A DNA stretch of 64,000 bases. Source: Chlorops oryzae (Eukaryota > Arthropoda > Insecta > Diptera > Chloropidae). This document shows positions 63,657-64,000 of the stretch, piece after piece. The stretch is taken from the NCBI GenBank assembly GCA_020466095.1, contig CM035806.1, positions 141,081,934 to 141,145,933 of the forward strand. The letters run 5' to 3'. Under the pieces are notes generated by a model. It was not told the origin of the DNA, did no database searches, and saw nothing but the letters and a program-made list of their open reading frames with translations. How positions within the stretch are numbered: position 1 is the first letter of the stretch; every line of letters starts with the position of its first letter. A program made the translations under genes and the position numbers.

Positions 63657-63659
63657 ATT

Positions 63660-64000
63660 ATCTTTGAAATGTCTCTCCTCTGAAGCCGATGATTTGCCTT
63701 ACTAACAAAAATACGCTTAGAAAATATGACGGCTTCGCGCACAGACATAACGTCTTGTACTTTTCATGCATATTAACTTAAAATCCGTTCATAGAACTGT
63801 TTTATATTCTAATTTTTAATAATAAAAAAAATTATTTTCTTATAAATACTAAGGGTTCGGCTTTTATATTTTCCTCAAATCAATTCGAAATGATTTTATT
63901 AGAAGAAAGTTCATGGCTCTAAAATCTTTCTAAGGGTCTACCTTACCATCCATAAAGTGGATAGGCAATCGTTTGAAAAGGTCTGTTTAGGAATACACCA
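63660..64000. other. Terminal non-coding stretch
   Basis: AT-rich sequence with no supported gene, repeat boundary or regulatory motif. Confidence 0.5.

Overview
This is a stretch of nuclear genome from a higher fly (Diptera, Brachycera). It is AT-rich, with spliced genes that have GT-AG introns, several TATCGATA (DRE-type) motifs near promoters and a very high load of short palindromic DNA transposons. The protein set and the MITE load fit a tephritid-like fruit fly; the family assignment is inference and I cannot name a species. All exon borders and coordinates were read by hand from splice signals and frame continuity.

Nine protein-coding genes are supported. Pdh-like short-chain dehydrogenase (+, 9821-10763) converges on Tcs3/OSGEP, the KEOPS tRNA t6A enzyme (-, 11254-12472). 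Tcs3 is divergent from a CCDC186/golgin104 Golgi coiled-coil gene (+, 13509-18440), which converges on mitochondrial ribosomal protein mRpS34 (-, 18756-19372). Next come a DUF4781-type gene (-, 22181-26869), a type-2 malate/L-lactate dehydrogenase (+, 34008-38696), a WW-plus-CUE domain gene (+, 43924-58013), Trm112 (-, 58548-59048) and integrin-linked kinase Ilk (+, 60878-62797). These are mostly housekeeping functions (tRNA modification, mitochondrial translation, membrane traffic, adhesion) and do not form one pathway.

The space between and inside the genes is dominated by mobile elements. There is one full-length mariner with an uninterrupted transposase and near-perfect terminal repeats (25490-26777). 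Around it are many non-autonomous foldback elements: P-element-like (CATGAT ends, 8-9 bp duplications), hAT-like (8 bp), Transib-like (ends resembling the RAG heptamer CACAGTG, 5 bp CGGCG duplication), piggyBac-like (TTAA), pogo-like and Tc1-like (TA), and a large group with 3-bp all-A/T target duplications. Several are nested so that insertion order can be read directly. Large introns of the DUF4781, dehydrogenase, golgin and WW/CUE genes are the main landing sites. The 0-9.8 kb, 19.4-22.1 kb, 27-34 kb and 38.7-43.9 kb stretches hold no gene I can support.

Points most worth checking: a single-base frameshift in the conserved C-terminus of golgin104, followed by a GC-AG intron; the RSS-like Transib element; the family of 3-bp-W-TSD palindromes sharing a terminal pattern; MITEs that carry tRNA-like Pol III modules; and a 747-bp frame-neutral cassette exon in the WW/CUE gene.
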